DNA from: Bacillota bacterium
Lineage (GTDB): Bacteria; Bacillota; Clostridia; Tissierellales; Sedimentibacteraceae
Direction: 5' to 3'
Length of the DNA: 64,000 bases
Assembly: GCA_023453025.1 (NCBI GenBank)
Contig: JAEXUD010000028.1
Span: 26,140-90,139 of the forward strand
Of this stretch, positions 18,311-27,139 are shown piece by piece. Within the stretch, counting starts at the first letter, position 1. The number at the start of each line of letters is the position of its first letter. Both the position numbers and the translations under genes were made by a program. The notes beneath the pieces are model-generated. The model was not told the DNA's origin, made no database searches, and saw only the letters and a program-made list of their open reading frames with translations.

Positions 18311-18350
18311 TTGTTCGCACTTATCGGTCATCATTGACATTGACCAAAGT

Positions 18351-18400
18351 AAAAAAATTACCTCTTATAGAATTTGAACATCCTATTCGAGGTAACTTCT
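18351..18400 (-). terminator. Terminator of the SLH protein gene
   Basis: On the minus strand GTTACCTC pairs with GAGGTAAT around a 24-base apical region, then seven T residues. A T run on the other side could make it bidirectional. Confidence 0.75.
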
Positions 18401-18436
18401 TTTTAATTGTTAGTAATAATTGTTAGTAAAACCTGA

Positions 18437-20968
18437 TTATTTTACTATAATTATTTCTAATCCTTCTTCAGTTCCATTTGTATCATATAATGCAACTACA
18501 TCATATCCTGCAAGATTTTCTACATCTTCTACTTCTACAAATTCTCCATCACTGTTAACTACATATGCTACTGCATCATCAACATTGTAAGTTAACCATG
18601 AACCGTCAGTTGTAGCTGTCTTAACAAGTATTCTTGAACCAGATACTTTGCTTATATAAGAATTAGTTGGTACTGATACTATAGAAGAAGTTTCAACTGC
18701 AGTAACTGATGTTTTAACTTTTCCACTTTCTAATTGAAGCTTAGAAATAGCACCAGTATCTATAGCTGCTGAAGTAACTGTTACACCATCTTTAGCTTCG
18801 TAAACAACTTCTTTTCCGTCTACATAAGCTGTAATTTCAGCAACTTTTACTTCATCATCATTTAATACGAAGTTTACAGCTGTAATTAATGCAAATGTTC
18901 CAGTTGAAGTATCAGCATTTGTAGCTACGATTATTTTGTATGCTCCGTCATCATCAACGTCACTGAAAGTTACATTGATTGAGCTTGGAACATCACTAGC
19001 ATCTACTACTGAGTAATCATTCTTATTAGTTGAACCATTAGTTTTAATGTTAAATATTGGAGCATCTTCAGCTACATCAAATGAAGCCTTAGTAGTATCC
19101 ATTGAAGAACCGCCAGTACCTGCATCTAATTTAACTATTTGAATTCTTGAAATCAAGCCATCACTATCTAATTTGTATTTGATTAATGCTGATGGAGCTA
19201 ATGCTTTAGAATCTGCATCTACATTGAATTTCAAGTAATCTGCATCGGTTGAATCATCTTCAAATACTTCACTAGAAGAAGTGTTTGTTCCACCTTGATA
19301 GTAAGCATCTTCACTTACTTCATAAGTTACTACTTCACCAGAAGCATTTATTAACTTAATTTCAGGATCTGCTAATTTTCTTGCAGGTGTTCCAGTATAA
19401 GCTCCTGGATAAACCTGGATAATTACACCGTAGTCTTTAGCATCGTTCAAAGTAGAAGCTTCTTTTGCAAATACTTTGCCATCAGTGTCTAAGAAGAATG
19501 TACCTTCATTACCAACATCAAATGTGTCAATTTGACCATCTGTTGCACTCTTTGAGTATTTAACACCGTCAATGTAAATTGTTGTTGATGCATCAGTACC
19601 TTTATTAACTTTTGTAATCTTTCCTTCAACAGTATCTCTTACTACTGCAAGTTCAACTTTTACAGTACCGATAGCTGTATTGTCATTATCTAAACCTTTA
19701 GCTGCGTATGCAACTACGATATCATCAACTTCAATATCATTAATATCATCTACAGCACCTGTTACTGTAACTTTTTTCAAATCTACCTTATCACCTTTTA
19801 CAGGTAATTCAATTCTTCCTAATTTTGTAGCGCCATCTTTATATACTCTTGTAATTCTAGCTGCATATGTTGCATTTTTAGCAACTATTGCTTTAACATC
19901 GTTACTGTCATCTAATACAACTGTAACTTTTGCATCATCTAATCCTACAACATCACCATTATCAACATTGTCTTCCATGTCAGCTTCTTTCATAGTAGTA
20001 GCACTACCGTTATAGAATACTGGAATATTAGCAGTTTTGTCTATGTCGATATCTTCTACTGTTCCATCAGCTACTTTAACTTGGATTTCATTGTCAGCAA
20101 CAACTGTATCAGTATCAACTACAAATGTTCCTTCAATAGTATCACTGTAAACTTCGCCAACATACACAATTATATCTTTATCATTTTTAGAAGCATATGC
20201 CTCAACTGACTGATACATATATGGTTCTAAGTCTACAATATCTCCAGCATATTCTTTATGATCTGGATCTAAGTGTTTAGGTGCTACTACAAACGGATCA
20301 TCTTCGTCTCCAACTTTTTGAGCAATTCTGCTTAATAATGGAGCATAATCATTTCCAGCATCTTTTAAATATACAACATCACCATCAGTGTTAACTGAAA
20401 CCAATGTAGAATCTAATGCATTGAATAATGCTTGAGCTACTCCGCCTCTGTCTGCGCCAGCAGCTGACATTTTTACTCCATCAGTGATTCCTAATTCAGC
20501 AGCTTTTACTTTGAAGTTTGTTGGCCAAGTCATAGATTTGATTTCATTAGAATTGTCTGTATAACCTAAGCCTCTAACTATCATAGTTAATACTTCGTCA
20601 TAAGAAACTGTTCTGTCAGGAGCAAATTTTCCGTCTCCAGTACCTATAACAATTCCTCTTCCTGCTGCTATAGCTATCCATTGATCTGCCCAATGTCCTT
20701 GAGTATCTGTAAAGTTGCTTTTTGCTCCGGCAACTAAGTCACCGTAACCAAGGATTTCTACCATTAATTTAGCCATTTCAGCTCTTGTTACTACTTTGTC
20801 CGGTCTGTAAGTACCGTCTTCATAACCAGTTACTATGCCAAGACCAACTAAAGCATTGATTGCATCTTCGTAATCACCAGTTACATCTTCGAATGTGCCT
20901 GCGAATGCAAAGCTCATGCTTGATAATACCATTGCGATTACCAATACAAGTGATAATACTTTTTTCAT
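18437..20968 (-). CDS. SLH-domain surface protein, probably the S-layer protein
   Basis: This is a secreted, wall-anchored protein of 843 residues. It has a signal peptide (residues 1-23, ending FAFAG) and SLH-type repeats over about 24-190 (FEDVTGDYEDAINALVGLGI, YRPDKVVTRAEMAKLM, FTDTQGHWADQW, FAPDRTVSYDEVLTMI). SLH domains bind pyruvylated wall polymer. The remaining 650 residues are acidic, rich in Asp, Val, Thr and Ala and beta-like, with hardly any Cys or His, as in S-layer proteins. AGGAGG precedes the start. A consensus-like promoter and a stable leader hairpin lie upstream, all pointing to very high expression. Being the main S-layer protein is inferred. Confidence 0.9.
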   Translation of the reverse strand: MKKVLSLVLVIAMVLSSMSFAFAGTFEDVTGDYEDAINALVGLGIVTGYEDGTYRPDKVVTRAEMAKLMVEILGYGDLVAGAKSNFTDTQGHWADQWIAIAAGRGIVIGTGDGKFAPDRTVSYDEVLTMIVRGLGYTDNSNEIKSMTWPTNFKVKAAELGITDGVKMSAAGADRGGVAQALFNALDSTLVSVNTDGDVVYLKDAGNDYAPLLSRIAQKVGDEDDPFVVAPKHLDPDHKEYAGDIVDLEPYMYQSVEAYASKNDKDIIVYVGEVYSDTIEGTFVVDTDTVVADNEIQVKVADGTVEDIDIDKTANIPVFYNGSATTMKEADMEDNVDNGDVVGLDDAKVTVVLDDSNDVKAIVAKNATYAARITRVYKDGATKLGRIELPVKGDKVDLKKVTVTGAVDDINDIEVDDIVVAYAAKGLDNDNTAIGTVKVELAVVRDTVEGKITKVNKGTDASTTIYIDGVKYSKSATDGQIDTFDVGNEGTFFLDTDGKVFAKEASTLNDAKDYGVIIQVYPGAYTGTPARKLADPEIKLINASGEVVTYEVSEDAYYQGGTNTSSSEVFEDDSTDADYLKFNVDADSKALAPSALIKYKLDSDGLISRIQIVKLDAGTGGSSMDTTKASFDVAEDAPIFNIKTNGSTNKNDYSVVDASDVPSSINVTFSDVDDDGAYKIIVATNADTSTGTFALITAVNFVLNDDEVKVAEITAYVDGKEVVYEAKDGVTVTSAAIDTGAISKLQLESGKVKTSVTAVETSSIVSVPTNSYISKVSGSRILVKTATTDGSWLTYNVDDAVAYVVNSDGEFVEVEDVENLAGYDVVALYDTNGTEEGLEIIIVK

Positions 20969-21021
20969 TCTATGTTTCCTCCTGTGAATTTGTGTGTGGG
21001 TGTTTTGGCCCCCCGTGCCTT

Positions 21022-21039
21022 CATTGTGTCAGCACAATG
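21022..21039 (-). promoter_or_regulatory. Leader hairpin of the SLH mRNA
   Basis: CATTGTG / CACAATG perfect stem with a 4-base loop lies close to the probable transcription start. Such 5' hairpins often stabilise abundant mRNAs. Confidence 0.65.
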
Positions 21040-21047
21040 ACTATAGT

Positions 21048-21076
21048 ATTATAACACTGCGGATATATGTAGTCAA
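21048..21076 (-). promoter_or_regulatory. Sigma-A promoter of the SLH gene
   Basis: On the minus strand the -35 TTGACT (21071-21076) and -10 TATAAT (21048-21053) are exactly 17 bases apart. The leader is about 70 bases. Confidence 0.85.
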
Positions 21077-21201
21077 TATCATTAAATTTAATGTAATGTT
21101 ATTGTAATATTCACAGTATTAGTGCCAACATCTTATGTATATAATATAGCATAATAATTTGTCCGTAATATTACAGAAGTGTTACAGGTTATGAGTTGAA
21201 T

Positions 21202-21236
21202 GAGGAGATTCTTCGCCTTCGGCTCAGAATGACAGA
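21202..21236. repeat. Short dispersed repeat, copy A
   Basis: GAGGAGATTCTTCGCC then TTCGGCTCAGAATGACAGAG. Related pieces recur at 22275, 23141 and 24522. Confidence 0.6.
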
Positions 21237-21327
21237 GTGGAGAGTTTATGTATACTGATAACAGCGTAAGTGTTGTTCCATACAGCAACAAGAGGGTCGG
21301 TATAGCACCGGCCCCTATAATTATGTA

Positions 21328-21882
21328 TTACATATTGCTTGAATCTTCGAAACTGTTGGTTTTATTTGAATCATGATCCTTTTCAGGTTTTTTGTCTGAT
21401 ATGGTATCGTATAATGAAATGCAGCCTGCCGCTGTGAATATCACCCCGATTACTTTGATAACTGTGTTCAGCGCTGCTTTTGAATTTATGATGCAGTAAA
21501 CAGCAAACAATATTCCCAGTCCATAGATTATGAGAACTATTACGTCTGAATAATCTCTTGATTTAATTACATTAATATATGGCGGTACCGATATGTATAA
21601 CAGAAGAAATCCCACAATGAACATTATTAGTTCCGGTCTGAACAATCCGGCTAATGAAGCTGCAATCGCAAGCAAATAGTTTAATCGGTCTTTAGCGGTT
21701 AAATAATTATATGTCATTTTAATATTGACAGTGCAGAAAACAAGCAGAGAAATCATAGCAAGGCGTATTGCTATCGCTCCTATGTAATTTGATGCAAGGA
21801 TAAATACTATACCTGTTAATGTCAATATCAGACTTATGATTTTTGATGTATTTGGCTTTAAGTTAAAATTAGAAAATAACAT
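21328..21882 (-). CDS. Multi-pass membrane protein of unknown function
   Basis: The 184-residue protein is mostly hydrophobic with about five or six membrane helices (for example IISLILTLTGIVFILAS and VIVLIIYGLGILFAVYCI), ending in a hydrophilic Lys/Asp/Ser tail. It loosely resembles DUF308/HdeD-type proteins but I cannot assign it. AAGGGGG lies nine bases before ATG 21882. It stands alone. A GGGTCGGT / ACCGGCCC hairpin at 21294-21316 may end its transcript. Confidence 0.65.
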   Translation of the reverse strand: MLFSNFNLKPNTSKIISLILTLTGIVFILASNYIGAIAIRLAMISLLVFCTVNIKMTYNYLTAKDRLNYLLAIAASLAGLFRPELIMFIVGFLLLYISVPPYINVIKSRDYSDVIVLIIYGLGILFAVYCIINSKAALNTVIKVIGVIFTAAGCISLYDTISDKKPEKDHDSNKTNSFEDSSNM

Positions 21883-22106
21883 GTATCCAACCCCCTTGGT
21901 AGTTATGATTTATTATAGCATTTATAGTGATGGACAGCAATATAGAAATAAAGGCAATGCTCTTCCCTTTGGATGGCATTATATTTTAGGGATGGACCTT
22001 GCAAAAAAGATTGCAAAGTACAATCCCCGGAACACCATATAAATTTGTTGAATAAAGTTGATTTTTTATATTATAATAAATTTATTAAACTAATGATGAG
22101 GTGATT

Positions 22107-23138
22107 ATGAGCAAGTTTATAGTTGATACGAGCGATACTTATTATCTGGATAGAATTTATAGCGATATTGATTTGTTGTGTGAATATTACAGTGATATTT
22201 TGAGTAAAAGGATTATTGGTAAGTCTGTTGAAGGCAGGGATATTGTTGTATTGCGATTGCATGGAAGAAAAAATGAAGTTCTTCACTTTGCTCAGAATGA
22301 CAACAAACCGGCAGTTTTGTTTGTCGGGGGAATTCATGCAAGGGAGGACTTTTCTGTTATGCTTTGCATGAAAATACTTGATTATTACTGTTATTATTAT
22401 AATGAAGGAAAAATTTTTGAAGGTTTTGATATAAAAAATATTTTAGATAAGGTTGACATGTACTTTGTACCTGTTGCTAATCCGGATGGACTGAATATTG
22501 TACATAACGGTTTAAAAGCTTCTATTAATTATGATAAATTAAAGGATATGAAAATATGGGGTGAGGATCATACATATTGGAAAGCAAACGCTAACGGTAT
22601 TGATTTAAATAAGAATTTTGATGACGGTAACTGGGAAATACGCACCTGTGTTCCCGGAACCGACGAGCCTTGTTCTGACAGATTTAAGGGGTTCTCATCG
22701 AACAGTGAGCCTGAGGTTCAGGCCTTGGTTAATTTCTGCAATGAAAATAATTTTGATTTGATGGTGACATATCATTGCTCGGGAAATTGCACCTTTTGGG
22801 CAGACAGTGGGACTCACGGCAAGTTTAACGGCTTAGATGAAAAAATTATGGATGAATTAAATAAAAAATATATTTATAGAAAGACTAAGGTAAGTCAGGA
22901 CCCGAAAATCTACGGATGTGGTTTTGAAAACTGGTTTAGAGCTAAAATGAAACGACCTGCTTTTTGCATTGAATTGTCTCCGTTTGTTGAAGGAGGAAAG
23001 CAGCATCCTGACAGTATGTTTGATGAACTGGTCTGGCAGCATGCCAAAACAACAGGCTTGTTTTTTGCTGAAAAGACAAAGGAAGTACATGAAGAAATTT
23101 ATGGTGATATTGAGAAGTATGCTGCATTGACTAGGTAA
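22107..23138 (+). CDS. M14-family zinc carboxypeptidase
   Basis: The 343-residue protein keeps all M14 landmarks. GGIHARED holds the zinc His and Glu, and VPVANPDG and NANGIDLNKNFD hold the substrate Arg/Asn-type region. VTYHCSG holds the third zinc His, and FCIELSP the catalytic Glu. I see no signal peptide, so it may be cytoplasmic and could act on a peptide or a gamma-glutamyl bond. Residues about 57-67 (NEVLHFAQNDN) are encoded by a piece of a dispersed repeat. ATG 22107 follows GATGAGGTG. The 224-bp gap before it shows only short frames. Confidence 0.88.
   Translation: MSKFIVDTSDTYYLDRIYSDIDLLCEYYSDILSKRIIGKSVEGRDIVVLRLHGRKNEVLHFAQNDNKPAVLFVGGIHAREDFSVMLCMKILDYYCYYYNEGKIFEGFDIKNILDKVDMYFVPVANPDGLNIVHNGLKASINYDKLKDMKIWGEDHTYWKANANGIDLNKNFDDGNWEIRTCVPGTDEPCSDRFKGFSSNSEPEVQALVNFCNENNFDLMVTYHCSGNCTFWADSGTHGKFNGLDEKIMDELNKKYIYRKTKVSQDPKIYGCGFENWFRAKMKRPAFCIELSPFVEGGKQHPDSMFDELVWQHAKTTGLFFAEKTKEVHEEIYGDIEKYAALTR
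22275..22304. repeat. Dispersed repeat, copy B, inside the M14 gene
   Basis: GAAGTTCTTCACTTTG then CTCAGAATGACAAC matches copy A apart from a few bases and is read in frame. Confidence 0.55.
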
Positions 23139-23140
23139 AA

Positions 23141-23175
23141 GATTAAATCGTTCGGCTTCACCTCAGGATGCAAAC
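23141..23175. repeat. Dispersed repeat, copy C (degenerate)
   Basis: ATCGTTCGGCTTCACCTCAG then GATG resembles copies A and B. It lies just after the M14 stop. Confidence 0.4.
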
Positions 23176-23271
23176 ATTATAAAATTTTTTGAGAGCATAT
23201 TTTGTATTGTAATTAAGAAATTTATGTCATATAGTAATAATATTGAATTTACACATATCGGAGGAAAAGAA

Positions 23272-24519
23272 ATGAATGCTGAAATACTTTGTGTTGGTAC
23301 TGAGCTTTTGCATGGTGATATAGTTAATACAAACGCTCAATATATATCTAAAAAATTGGCTGAAATAGCTATTGATGTTCATTATCAATCTGTTGTGGGA
23401 GATAATCCTGACAGGATAAAAAAATGCTTTGGTGTCGCATTTCAAAGGGCTGATGTTGTTGTCTGCACAGGAGGTCTCGGGCCTACCCAGGATGATATAA
23501 CCAAGGAGGTTCTGGCCCAATATTTCAATGTTGAGATGGCTTATGACGAAAAAAGCTACCAGCATGTGAAAAAAATGTATTCGCACTTCAGAAAGGACTT
23601 TCCTAAAAACAACCTGCGACAGGCATATTTCCCAAAGGGTTCTGTTATACTGGATAATCCTAATGGCACTGCCAATGCATGCATCATGAAGGGTGAAATA
23701 GACGGACAATCTAAAATAGGCATATTGCTGCCCGGTCCGCCAAAGGAAATGGGCCCTCTTGTGGACAAGGATGTTATTCCTTACTTAAAGCAATTTTCTG
23801 ATCAGGTTGTTTATGGTGAAAAACTGGTAGTTGTAAATATAGGTGAATCTGCTGCCGAAGAAATGATTTTGGACCTGATTGAAAAGCAAACTAATCCGAC
23901 AATTGCTCCCTATGCAAGTGCAGGTAAGGTGATTTTCAGAATTACCGCAAAGACCGAGAGTAAAGAAAAATGCATTGAGACGATAAAGCCTGTGAAGGAA
24001 GAATTGATTAAAAGATTCGGAAAAGAAAATGCTTATGTAATTGAGACAGGCAATATTGAAGACAAAGCTGCAGAGCTGCTGCTGGAAAAAAACATTACAA
24101 TCGCTGTTGCCGAATCATTAACCGGTGGGATGGTTGCATCCAGGTTAATCAACTATCCGGGTATCTCCAAGGTATTTATGGAGGGATTTATCACATACAG
24201 CAATGAAGCTAAAATAAATACTCTGAATGTAAAACACGATACTCTTGCCAGGTACGGCGCAGTAAGTGAAGAAGCCGCAAAGGAAATGGCTTATGGTGCT
24301 GCAAAGATAGCGGGTACTGATATGGGAGTATCAACTACCGGTATTGCAGGTCCGGACGGAGGAACTGAAGAAAAGCCGGTTGGTTTGGTTTATGTATGTG
24401 TTTACTACAATGGAAATTTTAATGTCAATAAAATTATTGCTACCGGGTCAAGAGAAATAATAAGGGACAGGGCTGCTACATCAGCATTGGATTTAATAAG
24501 AAGCAGTATTGAAAAATAA
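23272..24519 (+). CDS. cinA: CinA: nicotinamide-nucleotide amidase with MoCF domain
   Basis: CinA recycles pyridine nucleotides. Its C-terminal domain deamidates NMN, and in some species the N-terminal domain hydrolyses ADP-ribose. The 415 residues have the N-terminal molybdopterin-binding-like domain (VGTELLHGDIVNTN, CTGGLGPTQDD, LPGPPKEM) and the C-terminal amidase domain from about 265 (AVAESLTGGMVASRL, TTGIAGPDGG). ATG 23272 follows GGAGG. The frame continues upstream to 23224 without a ribosome site. It appears monocistronic. Confidence 0.94.
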   Translation: MNAEILCVGTELLHGDIVNTNAQYISKKLAEIAIDVHYQSVVGDNPDRIKKCFGVAFQRADVVVCTGGLGPTQDDITKEVLAQYFNVEMAYDEKSYQHVKKMYSHFRKDFPKNNLRQAYFPKGSVILDNPNGTANACIMKGEIDGQSKIGILLPGPPKEMGPLVDKDVIPYLKQFSDQVVYGEKLVVVNIGESAAEEMILDLIEKQTNPTIAPYASAGKVIFRITAKTESKEKCIETIKPVKEELIKRFGKENAYVIETGNIEDKAAELLLEKNITIAVAESLTGGMVASRLINYPGISKVFMEGFITYSNEAKINTLNVKHDTLARYGAVSEEAAKEMAYGAAKIAGTDMGVSTTGIAGPDGGTEEKPVGLVYVCVYYNGNFNVNKIIATGSREIIRDRAATSALDLIRSSIEK

Positions 24520-24521
24520 AA

Positions 24522-24545
24522 GAGGAGAGTCTTCGGATGACATAA
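24522..24545. repeat. Dispersed repeat, copy D (degenerate)
   Basis: GAGGAGAGTCTTCGGATGAC shares the start and end of copy A with the middle missing. Confidence 0.4.
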
Positions 24546-24571
24546 ACGGGCAAGTAATAACTCGCCCGTTT
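24544..24571. terminator. Terminator between cinA and the Lon-like gene
   Basis: AAACGGGC / GCCCGTTT stem between convergent genes. T runs are weak on both sides. Confidence 0.7.
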
Positions 24572-24583
24572 AGTATTTATTAA

Positions 24584-27049
24584 TTATTCTTCTGCCGTTT
24601 CCAGTATTTTATTGTATTCCATGAGCTTCTGGTTTGCCAGGTAGAATATGCTTTCCTTTGGATATTCACCCAATGCATCCGGTTCTCCCGCAGGCACTCC
24701 TGTCAGCAGCTCAATTCCTTCTTCAATTCTTTTTACGGCATAAATGTGAAATTTATCATTTTCTACTGCTTCTATTACCTCATCCTTGAGCATTAAATTA
24801 TCTACGTTGCTTTCAGGAATTATAACTCCTTGATCTCCTGTCAGTCCCTTTAATGAGCAGATGTCAAAAAAGCCTTCTATTTTTTCATTTACTCCGCCTA
24901 TGGGCTGTATTTCTCCCATTTGATTTACAGAGCCTGTAACTGCCAGGCTTTGCTTGATTGGTACGCCGGACAGGCTTGACAAAATTGCATACAGCTCGGT
25001 GCTTGATGCGCTGTCACCTTCAACTCCTCCGTAAAGCTGTTCGAATGTAACCTGAGCTGTGAGCCCAAGTTGCTTCTCCTGAGCAAACTTTCCTCCGAGG
25101 TATCCGTTTAAAGTCAGTACCCCTTTGGAATGAATGTTGCCGCTCATTTCTGTTTCTCTTTCAATATTGATTATACCTTCACGTCCGGAATATGTTCTTG
25201 CTGTTATCCTGGAAGGCATACCAAAGGAATACCCTGATACGTCCATTACCGACAATCCGTTAACCTGACCTGTGACTGCTCCTTCAGTATCTATAAGAAC
25301 CTTTTTCTCGATTATTTGTTTCTGCATTTTTTCTTCAATCATGTTAGAGCGGTATTTTTTGTTGTTTATCGCCACCTCCACATGACTGGCATCAACAAAC
25401 TCTGAATTGTATTTTTCTGAATCTGCCAACGCAGATGCTTCATATAATATCTCACTTACAACATTGAAACGTGTTGACAATTTATTTTGATTATCTGCAA
25501 GCCTTGATCCGAATTCTACTATCTTAGACATAGCTGAACAGTTGAGATGCTTTAAGTTTTCCTTTTCGCACATTGATCCGATAAATGAAATATAATGATG
25601 TATATTTTCAGGCGTTCTGTCCATTTCAACATCAAAATCCACATTTACCTTAAACAGCTTTTTAAAATCCTCATCTCCTGAAAGAGCCCTGTAATACAAG
25701 TAGCTTCCCACTAGTATGACCTTGACATTAAGAGGTATGGGCTGGGGTTTTAGTGTGACGGTTGGTATGAATCTGCTCTGTTCTCCTATATTTTCAACAA
25801 TTGCCTGCTTGTATTTAAGTGCTTTTTTTAGAGCATCCCAAGCATATGGGTCTGTTACTAAATCCTTTGCCTGCAGTATCAGATATCCTCCGTTTGCCCT
25901 TTGAATGGCACCGGCCTTTATCATTGTGAAATCGGTCATGGTTGTCATCATTTGATTTTTATACTCAATTTTGCCGAAAAGATTGTAGTAGTACGGATTG
26001 CTTTCCGCAACAACCGGTGCTCCTTCAGTATTTTCATTATTTACAAACAGATTTACCTTGTAGCGCGTAAATGGATTTTTGCTGTCCTTTGTTTCCAGTA
26101 TCTTTGTATCTAATGAAGTTTCGTCCTCCCCATCTGATTGTTCCGTACTGTCAGCCGGTTCAAATGCGAGATCATCAAATACCATGGAGCCCGCATTGTT
26201 AAAAATTACATGGTTTTCTGCCGCATCCTTCAGAGCTTTATCCAAATATTCAGCAATTTCAGCTATGCTGCTATATTTCTCCTTCAATTGTTTTACCAGA
26301 GGTTCTGCCGCATCAAAGGCTGTTTGTTTTTCCAGCTCAATTGCTTGTTCTTCTGCTATTCTCTGGAGTGCTTGCACATCTCGTAATTTTTCATCTATTT
26401 CAGATGCTGTTTTATTTCTTTTAATATCAATTTCCTCTTGTTTTTCTGATGACAACTGCTTATACTGCTCGGGTGTAATAGGCTTGTTGTCTATTAATGG
26501 TACAAGAATAATCCTTTGTGTTGACTGCTGTATAACAAAGCCTGCATTTGCTGCGATTTTTTCTATCTCCCTTAATATGGCTCCGATTTTTTCATTTATT
26601 TTATTAACCAATGCATCTTTTTTTTGCTGGAAATTACTTCCTTCAAATGCTTTTGGTATAAATACTGTCAAGTTAGCAATAAGCTTATCCATATCATTTT
26701 GAAATACTTTTCCTTTTCCCGCCGGAAGAGCGATTGCCAATGGCTTATCCCATTCACTGAAATTATTAATGTAGCACCAGTCATCAGGAACCTTTAATCT
26801 TGAGGCTGCTTTAGCTGCTACTGATTGCGTATAAGTGCTTTTTCCTGTGCCCTGCGGTCCCAAAACAAATATGTTATAACCGGGCGCATTCATGGAAAGA
26901 CCAAACTCCATAGACTTCACTGCTCTGTCCTGTCCTATGACTCCGTCCAAAATAGTGACATCCTTAGAGGTCTTGCAAAATTTCAATTCTTTTTCTATAT
27001 TACAGGTTTTTTTAAGTTTCTCTGTAGGAACCTTTAATTTATTTGCCAT
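24584..27049 (-). CDS. Lon-like ATP-dependent protease (S16, AAA_32 type)
   Basis: The 821-residue protein lacks the classical Lon N-domain. It has an AAA+ module (Walker A GPQGTGKST, residues 64-72) with a long coiled-coil insertion (about 140-260), as in the Lon-like AAA_32 family. The C-terminal Lon protease domain has its Ser in GDSASST (about 680) and Lys in GGVNEKIEG (about 722), the Ser-Lys dyad. It should degrade proteins in the cytoplasm. ATG 27049 follows GGAGGG; ATG 27061 lies before that site. It is probably a single gene, with about 90 bases separating it from the exporter operon upstream. Confidence 0.92.
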   Translation of the reverse strand: MANKLKVPTEKLKKTCNIEKELKFCKTSKDVTILDGVIGQDRAVKSMEFGLSMNAPGYNIFVLGPQGTGKSTYTQSVAAKAASRLKVPDDWCYINNFSEWDKPLAIALPAGKGKVFQNDMDKLIANLTVFIPKAFEGSNFQQKKDALVNKINEKIGAILREIEKIAANAGFVIQQSTQRIILVPLIDNKPITPEQYKQLSSEKQEEIDIKRNKTASEIDEKLRDVQALQRIAEEQAIELEKQTAFDAAEPLVKQLKEKYSSIAEIAEYLDKALKDAAENHVIFNNAGSMVFDDLAFEPADSTEQSDGEDETSLDTKILETKDSKNPFTRYKVNLFVNNENTEGAPVVAESNPYYYNLFGKIEYKNQMMTTMTDFTMIKAGAIQRANGGYLILQAKDLVTDPYAWDALKKALKYKQAIVENIGEQSRFIPTVTLKPQPIPLNVKVILVGSYLYYRALSGDEDFKKLFKVNVDFDVEMDRTPENIHHYISFIGSMCEKENLKHLNCSAMSKIVEFGSRLADNQNKLSTRFNVVSEILYEASALADSEKYNSEFVDASHVEVAINNKKYRSNMIEEKMQKQIIEKKVLIDTEGAVTGQVNGLSVMDVSGYSFGMPSRITARTYSGREGIINIERETEMSGNIHSKGVLTLNGYLGGKFAQEKQLGLTAQVTFEQLYGGVEGDSASSTELYAILSSLSGVPIKQSLAVTGSVNQMGEIQPIGGVNEKIEGFFDICSLKGLTGDQGVIIPESNVDNLMLKDEVIEAVENDKFHIYAVKRIEEGIELLTGVPAGEPDALGEYPKESIFYLANQKLMEYNKILETAEE

Positions 27050-27139
27050 ACTGCCCTCCATATGTTTAATTAAAATAAATATACCCGGCAGGAACTATGC
27101 TAAAACAAAAATATTTTTTAATCTGATGAACACATCTAA

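Noticed and set aside
21836..22042. 68-codon plus-strand frame before the M14 gene
   Set aside because: Its first part is antisense to the membrane protein gene and its tail matches no family I know. It could be a relic, but support is too weak.
26079..26702. Plus-strand 207-codon frame
   Set aside because: It is antisense to the coiled-coil part of the Lon-like protease, is Ser/Phe-rich, and has no ribosome site.
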